Source: Caldifarciminota bacterium
GTDB lineage: Bacteria > Hydrothermota > UBA3073 > JACQXS01 > JAGMCI01
Assembly (NCBI GenBank): GCA_023129325.1
Contig: JAGMCI010000036.1
Coordinates: 1 to 35,573, forward strand
Length of the DNA stretch: 35,573 nt
Reading direction: 5' to 3'
Shown: positions 8,271-16,691 of the stretch, piece by piece
How the letters are laid out: every line of letters begins with the position of its first letter
Numbering within the stretch: the first letter of the stretch is position 1
Notes under the pieces: model-generated
Databases searched by the model: none
The model's input: only the letters and a program-made list of their open reading frames with translations
What the model was told of the DNA's origin: nothing
Made by a program: the position numbers and the translations under genes

Positions 8271-9128
8271 ATGGCAAAAAAGATAGGGCTTGTCCTTGGT
8301 AGTGGGTCGGCAAGAGGACTTGCTCATATTGGGGTTTTGAAAGTCTTACACAAGGAAAACATTCCAGTAGATTTAGTGGTTGGAAGTAGTTTTGGAGCAT
8401 TAATTGGGAGTATTTATGCTACTGGGATGGACCCTGAAGAGGTAGCCCAAAAGTTCTGTAAATTAACAAGAAGATGGTCAATTACCACTTTTTTCCCCCG
8501 ATTCCATATCTCAGGTTTTGTTGGGGGAAGTATGCTCCAGAGATTTCTTCATACATTTCTTGAAGACATAGAGTTTGATGATTTAAAGATTCCCTTCACT
8601 GTTGTAGCCACAGATATAGAGACTGGCGAAGAAATACTGATAAATGAGGGCTCAGTAAAGCAATCTGTAAGGGCAAGTATGTCATTACCTGTGGTATTCA
8701 TACCAGTTCACTACAATGGACGAATTCTCGTTGATGGCGGACTGGTTAATCCACTTCCTGTCAATATAGCAAAAGAGATGGGAGCTGATATAATCATTGC
8801 CTGCAATGTAATACCAAAGGCAAAGCAAATTGCCAAATACATTGGTTTAAGAAAGAAGAACTGGAGATTTCCACTGGACTGTTTTTTAAGACCGGAAAGA
8901 ATTCGCTTACCTAATATGAAGAAGGTGCTTTTCCAATTTATATCTGTTATGGAGGACAAGATACTTATAGCAAATTTACGGGAAGCAAAACCTACAATAC
9001 TAATAGAGCCCAAAGTAGGACATTTTAAATCTGCGGAGTTCCACAGAGCGAAGGAAATAATTGCTTGTGGAGAAGAGGCAATGGAAATTGCCATGCCAGC
9101 TCTGAAACGAGTATTAAACAATTCATGA
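8271..9128 (+). CDS. Patatin-like phospholipase (RssA/NTE type)
   Basis: 285 residues, typical of the compact bacterial RssA/YchK type. The oxyanion-hole loop GSGSARGLAHIGVL is at about residues 10-23, the nucleophile elbow GSSFG at about 40-44 (catalytic Ser in GxSxG), and the catalytic Asp in the DGG motif at about 155-157 (LVDGGLVNPLPV). These form the Ser-Asp dyad of patatins, which hydrolyse acyl chains from phospholipids. There is no signal peptide. The upstream promoter suggests a leaderless transcript starting at this ATG. Its stop overlaps the next gene's start (ATGA), tying a deacylating enzyme to the PlsC acyltransferase as a remodelling pair. Confidence 0.93.
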   Translation: MAKKIGLVLGSGSARGLAHIGVLKVLHKENIPVDLVVGSSFGALIGSIYATGMDPEEVAQKFCKLTRRWSITTFFPRFHISGFVGGSMLQRFLHTFLEDIEFDDLKIPFTVVATDIETGEEILINEGSVKQSVRASMSLPVVFIPVHYNGRILVDGGLVNPLPVNIAKEMGADIIIACNVIPKAKQIAKYIGLRKKNWRFPLDCFLRPERIRLPNMKKVLFQFISVMEDKILIANLREAKPTILIEPKVGHFKSAEFHRAKEIIACGEEAMEIAMPALKRVLNNS

Positions 9129-9730
9129 GCTACCAAAATAGTAAGTTCGCCTTTTATTATATGGTTCGTTTGGCTACTCGGATAATCCTTACAATACTTT
9201 GCTCATTAAAAGTGAGGAATGCAGAAAACATTCCAATAAAAGGCGCTTATATTATTGCAGCAAATCATATTAGTTGGTTTGATGGGTTTGTTTTAATTAC
9301 TTTATTTAAAGAGAAAATTACCTTTTTGACTGCAGACTATCTGTTTAAAAAACCAATAGTCAGAAGAGCGTTCTTATCCAGATTGGGATGTATTCCAGTT
9401 AGTCAGATACAACCAAGAAAAGCAATCAGAAAAGCCTTAAGTATGTTAAAAAATGGAGAAATAATAGCGGTGTTCCCAGAGGGCGGTGTAAGGTTAACGA
9501 AAGAGATGCAGGAAATCAAGCGAGGAGCCTTCTTTCTTGCCCATACAGCAAAAGTACCCATTATTCCAGTGGGTATTCAAGGAACTAATCATATCTTTTC
9601 ATTATCTCATAAAATTCCTCGTCCTGGCAAGATAATTGTTGATATTGGAGAGCCAATTTATCCTGAGGAAACCGATGGAGAAATAGGTGAGTTTGTTGTT
9701 ACTGAAATCACTGAACTTGTAAAGTATTGA
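9125..9730 (+). CDS. 1-acylglycerol-3-phosphate acyltransferase family protein (PlsC-like)
   Basis: 201 residues from the ATG at 9125, chosen because it overlaps the patatin stop as ATGA. An in-frame upstream ATG at 9065 would add 20 unlike residues read through the patatin gene. Acyltransferase motif I is NHISWFD (HxxxxD), motif III is FPEGGVR, and the proline-containing motif IV VPIIPVGIQG follows. The enzyme transfers an acyl group from acyl-ACP or acyl-CoA to a lysophospholipid at the inner membrane. The nearby dedicated ACP is a possible donor partner. The N-terminal hydrophobic stretch (about 12-26) is the membrane-associating helix. Confidence 0.9.
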   Translation: MSYQNSKFAFYYMVRLATRIILTILCSLKVRNAENIPIKGAYIIAANHISWFDGFVLITLFKEKITFLTADYLFKKPIVRRAFLSRLGCIPVSQIQPRKAIRKALSMLKNGEIIAVFPEGGVRLTKEMQEIKRGAFFLAHTAKVPIIPVGIQGTNHIFSLSHKIPRPGKIIVDIGEPIYPEETDGEIGEFVVTEITELVKY

Positions 9731-10060
9731 AAAGATGATTAATTCCCCGATGCTCTTGAGACAAGGACTTGTATGTTCACGCTGGATTTATGTCATTTAC
9801 TTGTTTTATCTGAACACACAGCCATTATTTGTTTTGTAAAATTCTGTGTTCTCCTGTAGCTATTTTTCTCTGCGTCCTCTGTGGTTACTTTTGTCTTGAC
9901 TTTTTCCTGAATTATGATATTTTAAATAAGCAGAGTAAACTCTGCCACCACAATATTTAAATGAGATGCTGAAACGAGCTTGCCATGAAGAGATTCTGAA
10001 CCAAGTTCAGAATGACACTTTCAGGGTTCAGCATGACAAAATGAAACAATTATATATTTG
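9731..10060. other. Gene-free spacer with dispersed repeat and two perfect hairpins
   Basis: No gene is seen. It contains a piece of the dispersed repeat CTCTGTGGTTAC...CTTGAC (to 9900), a palindrome GCAGAGT-AA-ACTCTGC at 9930-9945, and a hairpin ATTCTGAAC-CAA-GTTCAGAAT at 9993-10013. The latter belongs to the CTGAAC/GTTCAG family also present at 11221-11236 and 11332-11347. Confidence 0.7.
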
Positions 10061-11170
10061 ATGAAGATTTGTCTTATATCTGACCACTATTATCCCCACC
10101 TTGGCGGGATTGCTGAACATATGTATCATTTAGGGGTAGAACTTCGCAAATCAGGACATTTAGTCAAGATAATTACTGCTAATATGGATGGTGAGGATGC
10201 ACCTGATGAATCTGATGTTCTCAGGATAGGGAGGAGTATTCTTATTCCTATGAATCGTTCTTTTTGCAGGATGACTGTCGGGTACAATCTTTCCAGAAAA
10301 CTGAGAGATATTTTTTCACACTATAACTTTGATATCATTCATATTCATGATGCCCTTGGTCCCACTCTCCCTTTACTTGCGCTAAAATATACTCAAGCTA
10401 TTAAGTTCTTTACATTTCACTCTGGTTTTGTGAAAAGCTCAGCGTATAGTGTATTTAAGAAGCTTCTGAGCCGATATTTTGATAAAATAGATGGACTAAT
10501 TGCAGTATCAGAGACAGCAAAGAGATGCACTTATCCTTATTTTCCAGGTCAGTATAAAGTAATTCCTAATGGCATAGATATAGACAGGTTTTCTCCTAAA
10601 GTTAAAGGATTTGAAAAATTTAAGTCCGGGGGACCCAGTATATTGTTTATTGGCAGATTTGAGCCCAGAAAGGGGTTAAAATATTTACTTCAAGCATTTC
10701 CTGTTATTCATGAGCAATTTCCGGATTCTCGACTTATTGTAGTTGGAAAAGGACGACTAAAAGGTTATTCTTTTAAAAATGGAATTTGCTTTGAGAGGAC
10801 TATTCCTCCTGAAACCATACCGAAATATTATGCCTCTTGCGATGTCTTTTGTTCACCAGCAACAGGTGGAGAGAGTTTTGGCATAGTTCTTCTTGAAGCG
10901 ATGGCAAGTGGTAAGCCAGTAATTGCAAGTGATATTCTTGGATACAATGATGTAATAACTAATGAAAGAGATGGTTTATTAGTTGAACCCAAGAATCCAA
11001 AAGCCATTGCAGATGCAGTAATCCGTATTTTTACGAATTCCGACTTAAGAAATCGGTTGTCAAAACAGGGGCGAGAAACTGCACTTAAGTATTCCTGGGA
11101 TAAAGTGACGAAGAGAATAGAGAATTTTTACTATGAAGTAGCCGATAAAAGATTAAAAATCAAATATTAA
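10061..11170 (+). CDS. Glycosyltransferase family 4 (PimA/WcaA-like)
   Basis: 369 residues from ATG 10061 (a TTG directly before it is in frame). GT-B fold with the GT4 layout: the N-terminal donor/acceptor loop DHYYPHLGGIAEHMYHLG (about 7-24), the inter-domain segment VIPNGIDIDRFSP (about 167-179), the nucleotide-binding domain start LFIGRFEPRKGLKYLLQAF, and the C-terminal E-x7-E signature ESFGIVLLEAMASGKPVIAS (about 271-290). Enzymes of this type add hexose or related sugars from a nucleotide sugar to lipids such as phosphatidylinositol or diacylglycerol. With patatin and PlsC just upstream, a glycolipid product is a reasonable guess. No clear SD precedes it. Confidence 0.9.
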   Translation: MKICLISDHYYPHLGGIAEHMYHLGVELRKSGHLVKIITANMDGEDAPDESDVLRIGRSILIPMNRSFCRMTVGYNLSRKLRDIFSHYNFDIIHIHDALGPTLPLLALKYTQAIKFFTFHSGFVKSSAYSVFKKLLSRYFDKIDGLIAVSETAKRCTYPYFPGQYKVIPNGIDIDRFSPKVKGFEKFKSGGPSILFIGRFEPRKGLKYLLQAFPVIHEQFPDSRLIVVGKGRLKGYSFKNGICFERTIPPETIPKYYASCDVFCSPATGGESFGIVLLEAMASGKPVIASDILGYNDVITNERDGLLVEPKNPKAIADAVIRIFTNSDLRNRLSKQGRETALKYSWDKVTKRIENFYYEVADKRLKIKY

Positions 11171-11189
11171 AATGCAAAATGACAAATCA

Positions 11190-11370
11190 AGAATTAAAAA
11201 TCCTAATTACTAAATCCGATCCTGAATTAAATTCAGGACTAAACAAATTCCAATTCTCCAAATTTCAATGTTACAAACTCATATTTTGAATTTGTGATTT
11301 AAAACATTGTGATTTGTTTAGAATTTAGCCCTGAAACAAGTTCAGGGTCGGATTTAGAATTCTTATACTT
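11190..11370. repeat. Large degenerate inverted repeat (MITE-like), about 180 bp
   Basis: AT-rich non-coding block. Left-arm elements CTAAATCCGATCCTGAA and ACTAAACAAATT reappear inverted on the right as ATTTGTTTAGAATTTAG and TTCAGGGTCGGATTTAG. Inner hairpins CCTGAATT-AATTCAGG-like (11221-11236) and CCTGAA-ACAAG-TTCAGG (11332-11347) sit in each arm. The whole could fold as one imperfect cruciform. There is no ORF, consistent with a non-autonomous element. Confidence 0.55.
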
Positions 11371-11419
11371 TGATATGTAATTTTGATTTTTGCGCTTTGA
11401 TTTTCAGATTTGGATACAG

Positions 11420-14400
11420 ATGGAAAAAGAAAGATTATACATCGGCATAGACATAGGCTCTGTTTCAATAAATATAGCCGTTTTAAATGAAAATAAACAA
11501 GTCTCAAAAGATTGGTATATAAGGATAAAAGGTGAACCACTTAAAGAAACTTATGATGTTTTAAAACTTGTAAATAAAACCTATCCAATCTTGCCTGTCG
11601 GCAGACAGGAATCCCGAATGGCTGGCATGGCAACTACTGGAATAGGTGGCAAACTTCTCTCTAAGATATTAAACATCCCATTTGTAAATGAGATTCTTGC
11701 ACAGACATTGGCTACCAGTGAACTCTATCCGGATGTTCGTTCAATTATTGAAATAGGAGGTGAGGATTCAAAACTTATCCTTATAGAATATGACAAAAGG
11801 CTTGGTATTCATGTAATGAAGGATTTTGCTATGAATACTATTTGTGCAGCTGGGACTGGCTCATTTTTGGACCAACAAGCATCAAGATTAGGGCTCTCAA
11901 TTGATGATTTTGGAAAACTTGCCCTAAAGTCGAATTCACCTCCCAGAATTGCTGGGCGGTGCAGTGTATTTGCGAATACAGATATGATTCATCTCCAACA
12001 GGAAGCTACCCCTGATTACGATATAGTGGCAGGATTGTGCTTTGCTTTAGCAAGGAATTTTAAAAGTATCATTGCAAAGGGCAAGCATATAAGACCGCCT
12101 GTAGCATTTCAAGGTGGAGTATCTGCTAACTCTGGAATGGTACGGGCATTTAAGGCAATACTTGGGCTTAAAGATGATGAGCTAATTATACCAACTTATT
12201 TTGCATCAATGGGAGCTATAGGATGTACCTTAACACAAATGCAAAATGCAAATTGCAATCCGCCTGAGGCGGAGCAAATTGACATAGAGAGAATACCAGA
12301 GTTCTTAAATTGCAGAAAAGAAGAGTCAGACCACCTCAAGCCGCTTGTCCTGACTTCTAAATCTCAGCCTTCACTTCCTGCTTCTCAGTACGGGCGAGAT
12401 TATCTCGCCCTCCCCACTTCTAAATTACCTGTTTGGCTTGGTATAGATGTGGGTTCAATTTCTACAAATATAGTCCTCATAGATGCCAACAAATGCTTAG
12501 TTGCGCATCGTTATTTATGGACTTCTGGCAGACCCATAGATGCTGTGAGAAATGGGTTTAAGGAAATAGGTAAAGAGGTTAGAAATCATGTAGAGGTTAA
12601 GGGTGTTGGGACAACAGGCTCTGGCAGATATATGATAGGCGACCTTGTTGGTGCGGACACAGTAAAAAATGAAATTACTTCTCAAGCTCGTGCTTCGCTT
12701 GAAATAGACTCATCTGTGGATACGATATTTGAGATAGGGGGACAGGACTCAAAATATATATCATTACAGAACGGAGCCATTCGTGATTTTGAAATGAACA
12801 AAGTGTGTGCAGCCGGGACAGGCAGTTTTCTTGAAGAACAAGCAGAAAGGCTCAATTTAAATATAAGGGAAGAATTTGGCAAATGCGCCTTAAGTAGTAA
12901 ATCACCAATTAGACTTGGTGATAGGTGCACTGTATTCATGGGGTCTGATTTAACTGCTTGGCAACAAAAAGGAGCAAAAAGGGAAGACCTTGTAGCTGGA
13001 CTTTCATATTCTATTGTTGAGAATTACCTTAGCAAGGTTGTCGGGAATAAGAGAATTGGAGATAACATATTCTTCCAAGGTGCAGTAGCAAAGAATAAAG
13101 GCGTAGTGGCTGCTTTTGAAAATGTTTTGGAAAAACCGATAACCATTCCGCCACATCCTGATATAATAGGTGCTATAGGAGTTGCTATTCTGGCAATGGA
13201 GTATATGAGTCAAAAGTTAGAAGTAGGAAGTGGGAAGTCAAAATTTAAGGGATTTGATTTATGCAAAAAGAAATATAATATTGAGAGTTTTGAATGTAAT
13301 GGTTGTCCAAATGCATGTGAAATAAAGAGAGTTGTAGTTGAAGGAGAATCTCTTCTTTACTATGGTTCAAGATGTGATAAGTATGGAGAGAAGTTATCTG
13401 CCCGCCGCTTTCCTGCCCGACGGATAGCAGGCGGGGCTTTGGCAGGCGGGAAAATTGAATCCGCCTCAGGCGGAGAAAAGTTAAAAGTTGATTTGTTTAA
13501 GGAAAGGGAAGAACTTCTTCTTAAAACTCTTAACTCCCAACCCTCAGCCCTCAACTCTCAACCCTCAATTGGTATACCAAGGGCTCTTATATTTCAGGAA
13601 TATTTGCCCTTTTGGACAACATTTTTCCAAGAACTGAAGTGCAAAGTTGTTTTATCTGACTCAACAAACAGGAAAATCATTCATGAGGGTGTGGAATCCG
13701 TTGTCTCAGAGCACTGTTTTCCAATAAAAGCATGCCATGGACATATATTAAATCTAATTGAGAAGGGTGTGGATTATATATTTTTGCCCTCAATGATATC
13801 CATGCAGAAAGAAAATAAGGAACTTGAGGAAAGCTATGCCTGTCCTTTCATTCAAGGTGTTCCTTATGTAATAAAAGCAGCTCTCAATCCTGAAAGTAAA
13901 GGTATAAAGCTATTAACACCTATTCTGTATCTAAAGAGAGGGAAAAAACATCTGGCTCAAGTTTTAATCCGTCAGCTGACGGACAATAGATTAGGCAAGA
14001 GCAAAATGGAAGTTATTAGGGCGATTGATAAAGCAGATAGAGCCCAAAGAGACTTTTATGAGTCCATAAAGGCAAGAGGGAAAGCCATTCTCGGTACTTT
14101 TAAAGAACCAGTAATTGTTTTGGTTGGCAGGCCTTATAATACCTGTGATACGGGCTTAAACCTTAATATTCCTAAAATATTAGGTGACCTGGGAGTCCTT
14201 ACAATACCTATGGACTTTTTACCCCTTGAAGAGGTAGATATTGGGAAAGATTGGACAAATATGTATTGGAGATATGGGCAACGAATCTTATCTGCTTTAA
14301 GGATAATAAAACAACATTCCAACCTCTATCCCTTATATATAACAAATTTTGGCTGTGGGGCAGACTCATTTATTTTAAGGTATTTTAGTAAAGAGATTGG

Positions 14401-15754
14401 CAAGAAGCCCCACTTAATTATAGAGGTAGATGAGCATTCAGCTCCTGCAGGTGTTATAACGAGATGCGAAGCCTTTTTAGACTCACTTAAAAATGTGAAA
14501 AGAGTTGTTGAGCCAACTGTTCCCATATTTAAAAAATACAGGACTGAATATGATAATAGGACATTATTTATTCCATTTATGGGCTATCATTCCTATATTT
14601 TAGCAGCTGCATTTAGACATTGTGGGATTGATACTAAAGTTATGCCTATAACAGATAATCGCTCTCTTGAACTTGGAAAGAGGTATACAACGGGTAAGGA
14701 ATGTTTTCCTTGTATATTAACGACGGGCGACATGATAAAAATTCTTTCTAATCCAAGTATTGACCATAATCGGGTTGCCTTCTTTATGCCTGAATCCTGT
14801 GGTCCCTGTAGATTTGGGCAATATAACAGACTTCAGCGTTTAATACTCTCAGAAGTTGGCTATGATGATGTTCCAATAGTATCACCAAATCAAGCCAAGG
14901 ACTTTTATAAAACTTTGCGTAAATATGGTAAAGACTTTGATAAGAGAGCGTGGGCTGGAGTATGTGCAGTTGATATACTTACCAAACTCAAACTTCACAC
15001 AAGACCTCACGAAGTAAACATAGGGGATACGGACAGAGCCTATTTTAAGTCTCTTGACCTAATTTGTACCATAGTAGAGGGAAACGGCGACATAAGTGAG
15101 CCAATGCGTGCTATAAAGGAAGAGTTTAAATCTATACCGGTTCATAGAGAGCCAAAGCCTATAATAGGAATTACAGGCGAGATATATGTAAGGTTGCATC
15201 ATTTTGCAAATAATGATATTATAAGGACTATAGAAGAACTTGGTGGTGAAGTATGGCTTTCACCAACTACAGAATGGTTTTTTTACATCAACTTTAGGCG
15301 GAAAGAAGATTCTATACTGGATAAAAATTATAGAGAATTAATAATGCATTGGATAACCGGTAAATATCAGCATTGGGTTGAACATAGGATACAAAAAGGA
15401 TTTAAGGACTGTATATTTAACTTTGATGAGCCAAGCACTGAGAAAATATTTCAGTATACCAACCCTTATTTACATCAAACAGTTGAAGGAGAAGCCCCAC
15501 TTACAGTGGGCAAGTGTATTGATTTCATAAAGAAAGGAGCAGATAGCATAATAACTGTAATGCCCTTTACCTGTATGCCCGGGACTAATGTAACTGCAGT
15601 GATGTCCAAAATAAGGGAAGAATACGATATTCCTTATTTAAATATGTCTTATGATGGTTTAGAGCAGTCAACAGCATCTATCCGACTTGAAGCCTTCATT
15701 CATCAAGCAAAACAACATATGAAGAGAAAAAAGAACCACAAATTACATAAATAG
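11420..15754 (+). CDS. Double 2-hydroxyacyl-CoA dehydratase activase-type protein (BadF/BadG/BcrA/HgdC + DUF2229)
   Basis: 1444 residues from ATG 11420; an in-frame TTG at 11390 would add ten unlike residues. Two ASKHA ATPase domains lie in tandem: IGIDIGSVSINIAVL (about 8-22) to about 280, and LGIDVGSISTNIVLID (about 340) to about 600. Each has the HgdC-type cluster/nucleotide motif CAAGTGSF (Cys about 143 and 463) and a second Cys in GRCSVF or DRCTVF. A Cys-rich segment CNGCPNAC follows (about 626), then a DUF2229-like domain from IGIPRALIFQ (about 717), and a C-terminal domain with FPCILTTGDM (about 1096) and ESCGPCRFGQ (about 1124). Such activases transfer electrons to dehydratases by ATP-driven [4Fe-4S] chemistry. 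Here the dehydratase itself is absent, so the client is unknown. At least five palindromic micro-repeats are inserted in frame, mostly in linkers. Confidence 0.9.
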   Translation: MEKERLYIGIDIGSVSINIAVLNENKQVSKDWYIRIKGEPLKETYDVLKLVNKTYPILPVGRQESRMAGMATTGIGGKLLSKILNIPFVNEILAQTLATSELYPDVRSIIEIGGEDSKLILIEYDKRLGIHVMKDFAMNTICAAGTGSFLDQQASRLGLSIDDFGKLALKSNSPPRIAGRCSVFANTDMIHLQQEATPDYDIVAGLCFALARNFKSIIAKGKHIRPPVAFQGGVSANSGMVRAFKAILGLKDDELIIPTYFASMGAIGCTLTQMQNANCNPPEAEQIDIERIPEFLNCRKEESDHLKPLVLTSKSQPSLPASQYGRDYLALPTSKLPVWLGIDVGSISTNIVLIDANKCLVAHRYLWTSGRPIDAVRNGFKEIGKEVRNHVEVKGVGTTGSGRYMIGDLVGADTVKNEITSQARASLEIDSSVDTIFEIGGQDSKYISLQNGAIRDFEMNKVCAAGTGSFLEEQAERLNLNIREEFGKCALSSKSPIRLGDRCTVFMGSDLTAWQQKGAKREDLVAGLSYSIVENYLSKVVGNKRIGDNIFFQGAVAKNKGVVAAFENVLEKPITIPPHPDIIGAIGVAILAMEYMSQKLEVGSGKSKFKGFDLCKKKYNIESFECNGCPNACEIKRVVVEGESLLYYGSRCDKYGEKLSARRFPARRIAGGALAGGKIESASGGEKLKVDLFKEREELLLKTLNSQPSALNSQPSIGIPRALIFQEYLPFWTTFFQELKCKVVLSDSTNRKIIHEGVESVVSEHCFPIKACHGHILNLIEKGVDYIFLPSMISMQKENKELEESYACPFIQGVPYVIKAALNPESKGIKLLTPILYLKRGKKHLAQVLIRQLTDNRLGKSKMEVIRAIDKADRAQRDFYESIKARGKAILGTFKEPVIVLVGRPYNTCDTGLNLNIPKILGDLGVLTIPMDFLPLEEVDIGKDWTNMYWRYGQRILSALRIIKQHSNLYPLYITNFGCGADSFILRYFSKEIGKKPHLIIEVDEHSAPAGVITRCEAFLDSLKNVKRVVEPTVPIFKKYRTEYDNRTLFIPFMGYHSYILAAAFRHCGIDTKVMPITDNRSLELGKRYTTGKECFPCILTTGDMIKILSNPSIDHNRVAFFMPESCGPCRFGQYNRLQRLILSEVGYDDVPIVSPNQAKDFYKTLRKYGKDFDKRAWAGVCAVDILTKLKLHTRPHEVNIGDTDRAYFKSLDLICTIVEGNGDISEPMRAIKEEFKSIPVHREPKPIIGITGEIYVRLHHFANNDIIRTIEELGGEVWLSPTTEWFFYINFRRKEDSILDKNYRELIMHWITGKYQHWVEHRIQKGFKDCIFNFDEPSTEKIFQYTNPYLHQTVEGEAPLTVGKCIDFIKKGADSIITVMPFTCMPGTNVTAVMSKIREEYDIPYLNMSYDGLEQSTASIRLEAFIHQAKQHMKRKKNHKLHK
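11594..11609. repeat. In-frame palindrome CCTGTC-GGCA-GACAGG
   Basis: Six-base perfect arms around GGCA inside the first ATPase domain of the activase; it encodes part of LPVGRQESRMAG, an insertion-like surface loop. Confidence 0.6.
12259..12273. repeat. In-frame palindrome TCCGCCT-G-AGGCGGA
   Basis: Seven-base perfect arms, located in the linker between the two ATPase domains. A sister copy with central C is at 13460-13474. Confidence 0.75.
12392..12410. repeat. In-frame palindrome GGGCGAGA-TTA-TCTCGCCC
   Basis: Eight-base perfect arms in the inter-domain linker of the activase, encoding part of QYGRDYLALPTS just before the second ATPase domain. Confidence 0.75.
13399..13474. repeat. In-frame composite palindromic block in the activase gene
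   Basis: Holds TGCCCGCC, CCTGCCCGACGG, AGCAGGCGGGG and GGCAGGCGGG, which can pair in several ways, followed by the perfect TCCGCCT-C-AGGCGGA at 13460-13474. GC content is far above the neighbouring sequence. The encoded stretch FPARRIAGGALAGGK, then IESASGGEK, is Ala/Gly-rich and lies in the linker between the Cys-rich segment and the DUF2229-like domain. Confidence 0.8.
13968..13983. repeat. In-frame perfect palindrome TCCGTCAGCTGACGGA
   Basis: 16-bp perfect palindrome inside the DUF2229-like part of the activase, encoding IRQLTD. The identical 16-mer, also preceded by AA, is intergenic at 16672-16687. Confidence 0.85.
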
Positions 15755-15790
15755 TAACCGCAGAGAACGCAGAGTTGTTAACTACAGGAT

Positions 15791-16600
15791 TTATTCAGCT
15801 TCCATTAAAATATTTACTGTAGTTATTGTATTTTTGGTTAATTTAACTTTTTTCTGTATTATTTTGTAACTATCTTTTGAAACAATAACATCTATAGAAT
15901 CAGTTACGGTTATTTCTCCAAGAATATCCCCATCAAAGTCAGTCTGACAAATTACACAACCTATGGGCATATATAGAACAGAATAAAACCCATTAGAATC
16001 ACTAATTGTATTTGGTGGGTCTTGAGCATCATTTGTATATAAAAACATATCTTTTATATCTTCAAAAACACATTCACTATCCCTTTCAACTTTTAATTGA
16101 TAATAATAAAGTCCACTTCCCAAAGGAATGCCCAAACTATCTTTTCCGTCCCAACAGAGTATGTAATATCCTGGTTGTTTATCACCCTCAAATTTACGGA
16201 TAATCTGTTCTTGAAAATTAAAGAATTTTATAATCATATAGCTATTATACTTTAATGCATACTTTATCGGTGTCTGCTCCATAAATGGATTTGGATAGTT
16301 TTGATAAAGTGTATCTGATGTGGGAACTGGAGGGGGAAAAGTATCTCTTTTAATTGGGTAAATAAAATCTCTGATTTTCCTTAAAGTCAGCGCTTTAGAG
16401 CCATAATAGACTGTATCTAACGGTGGGTTGAAGAAATATTTTACAACAATTGAAACACTATCAATAGGATTACCCTGAAGGTTGGAAATTGTGCCTTGAA
16501 TACCTGTTATTGATGTTCCACCATCATCTGTTGGGCCATTGTGTCCACATCCAGTCAATACTAAAACCAATAGAAAAATATTAACCCATTTATTTCTCAT
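15791..16600 (-). CDS. Lipoprotein with a nested FlgD/sorting-like domain
   Basis: 269 residues. The signal peptide ends in the lipobox LVLTGC (Cys about 18), so the protein is lipidated, probably at the outer membrane. After a short linker comes the first half of a carboxypeptidase-regulatory-like beta-sandwich (GIQGTISNLQGNPIDSVSI). The chain then enters a FlgD/type-IX-sorting-like domain: YQNYPNPFMEQTPIKYAL at about 99-116, through CWDGKDSLGIPLGSGLYYYQ. It returns with NGFYSVLYMPIGC and ends TVNILMEAE, closing the sandwich. The sorting-like domain is normally C-terminal; here it appears inserted. There is no close operon partner; its own promoter lies 5 bases before the ATG. Confidence 0.75.
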   Translation of the reverse strand: MRNKWVNIFLLVLVLTGCGHNGPTDDGGTSITGIQGTISNLQGNPIDSVSIVVKYFFNPPLDTVYYGSKALTLRKIRDFIYPIKRDTFPPPVPTSDTLYQNYPNPFMEQTPIKYALKYNSYMIIKFFNFQEQIIRKFEGDKQPGYYILCWDGKDSLGIPLGSGLYYYQLKVERDSECVFEDIKDMFLYTNDAQDPPNTISDSNGFYSVLYMPIGCVICQTDFDGDILGEITVTDSIDVIVSKDSYKIIQKKVKLTKNTITTVNILMEAE

Positions 16601-16605
16601 TTTTT

Positions 16606-16636
16606 ATTATATGTAACTAAAATTGTTAAAAGTCAA
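16606..16636 (-). promoter_or_regulatory. Promoter abutting the lipoprotein start
   Basis: On the - strand, TTGACT (16636-16631) and a perfect TATAAT (16611-16606) are followed after 5 bases by the ATG at 16600. The 19-base spacing is long; the hexamers and position still suggest a leaderless transcript. Confidence 0.45.
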
Positions 16637-16671
16637 GCTTTTTATAAAAATCTAATGTTTGTTTGTGTTAA

Positions 16672-16687
16672 TCCGTCAGCTGACGGA
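16672..16687. repeat. Perfect palindrome TCCGTCAGCTGACGGA (intergenic copy)
   Basis: Identical to the in-frame copy at 13968-13983. It lies four bases beyond the stop of the deaminase gene, between it and the lipoprotein promoter. Confidence 0.85.
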
Positions 16688-16691
16688 GTGG

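Noticed and set aside
9065-9124. Upstream ATG of the acyltransferase at 9065
   Set aside because: It lies within the patatin gene in another frame; the ATGA overlap at 9125 is the usual coupled start.
11390-11419. TTG start for the activase at 11390
   Set aside because: The ten added residues are repeat-derived and unlike the family; ATG 11420 begins just before the conserved ATPase strand.
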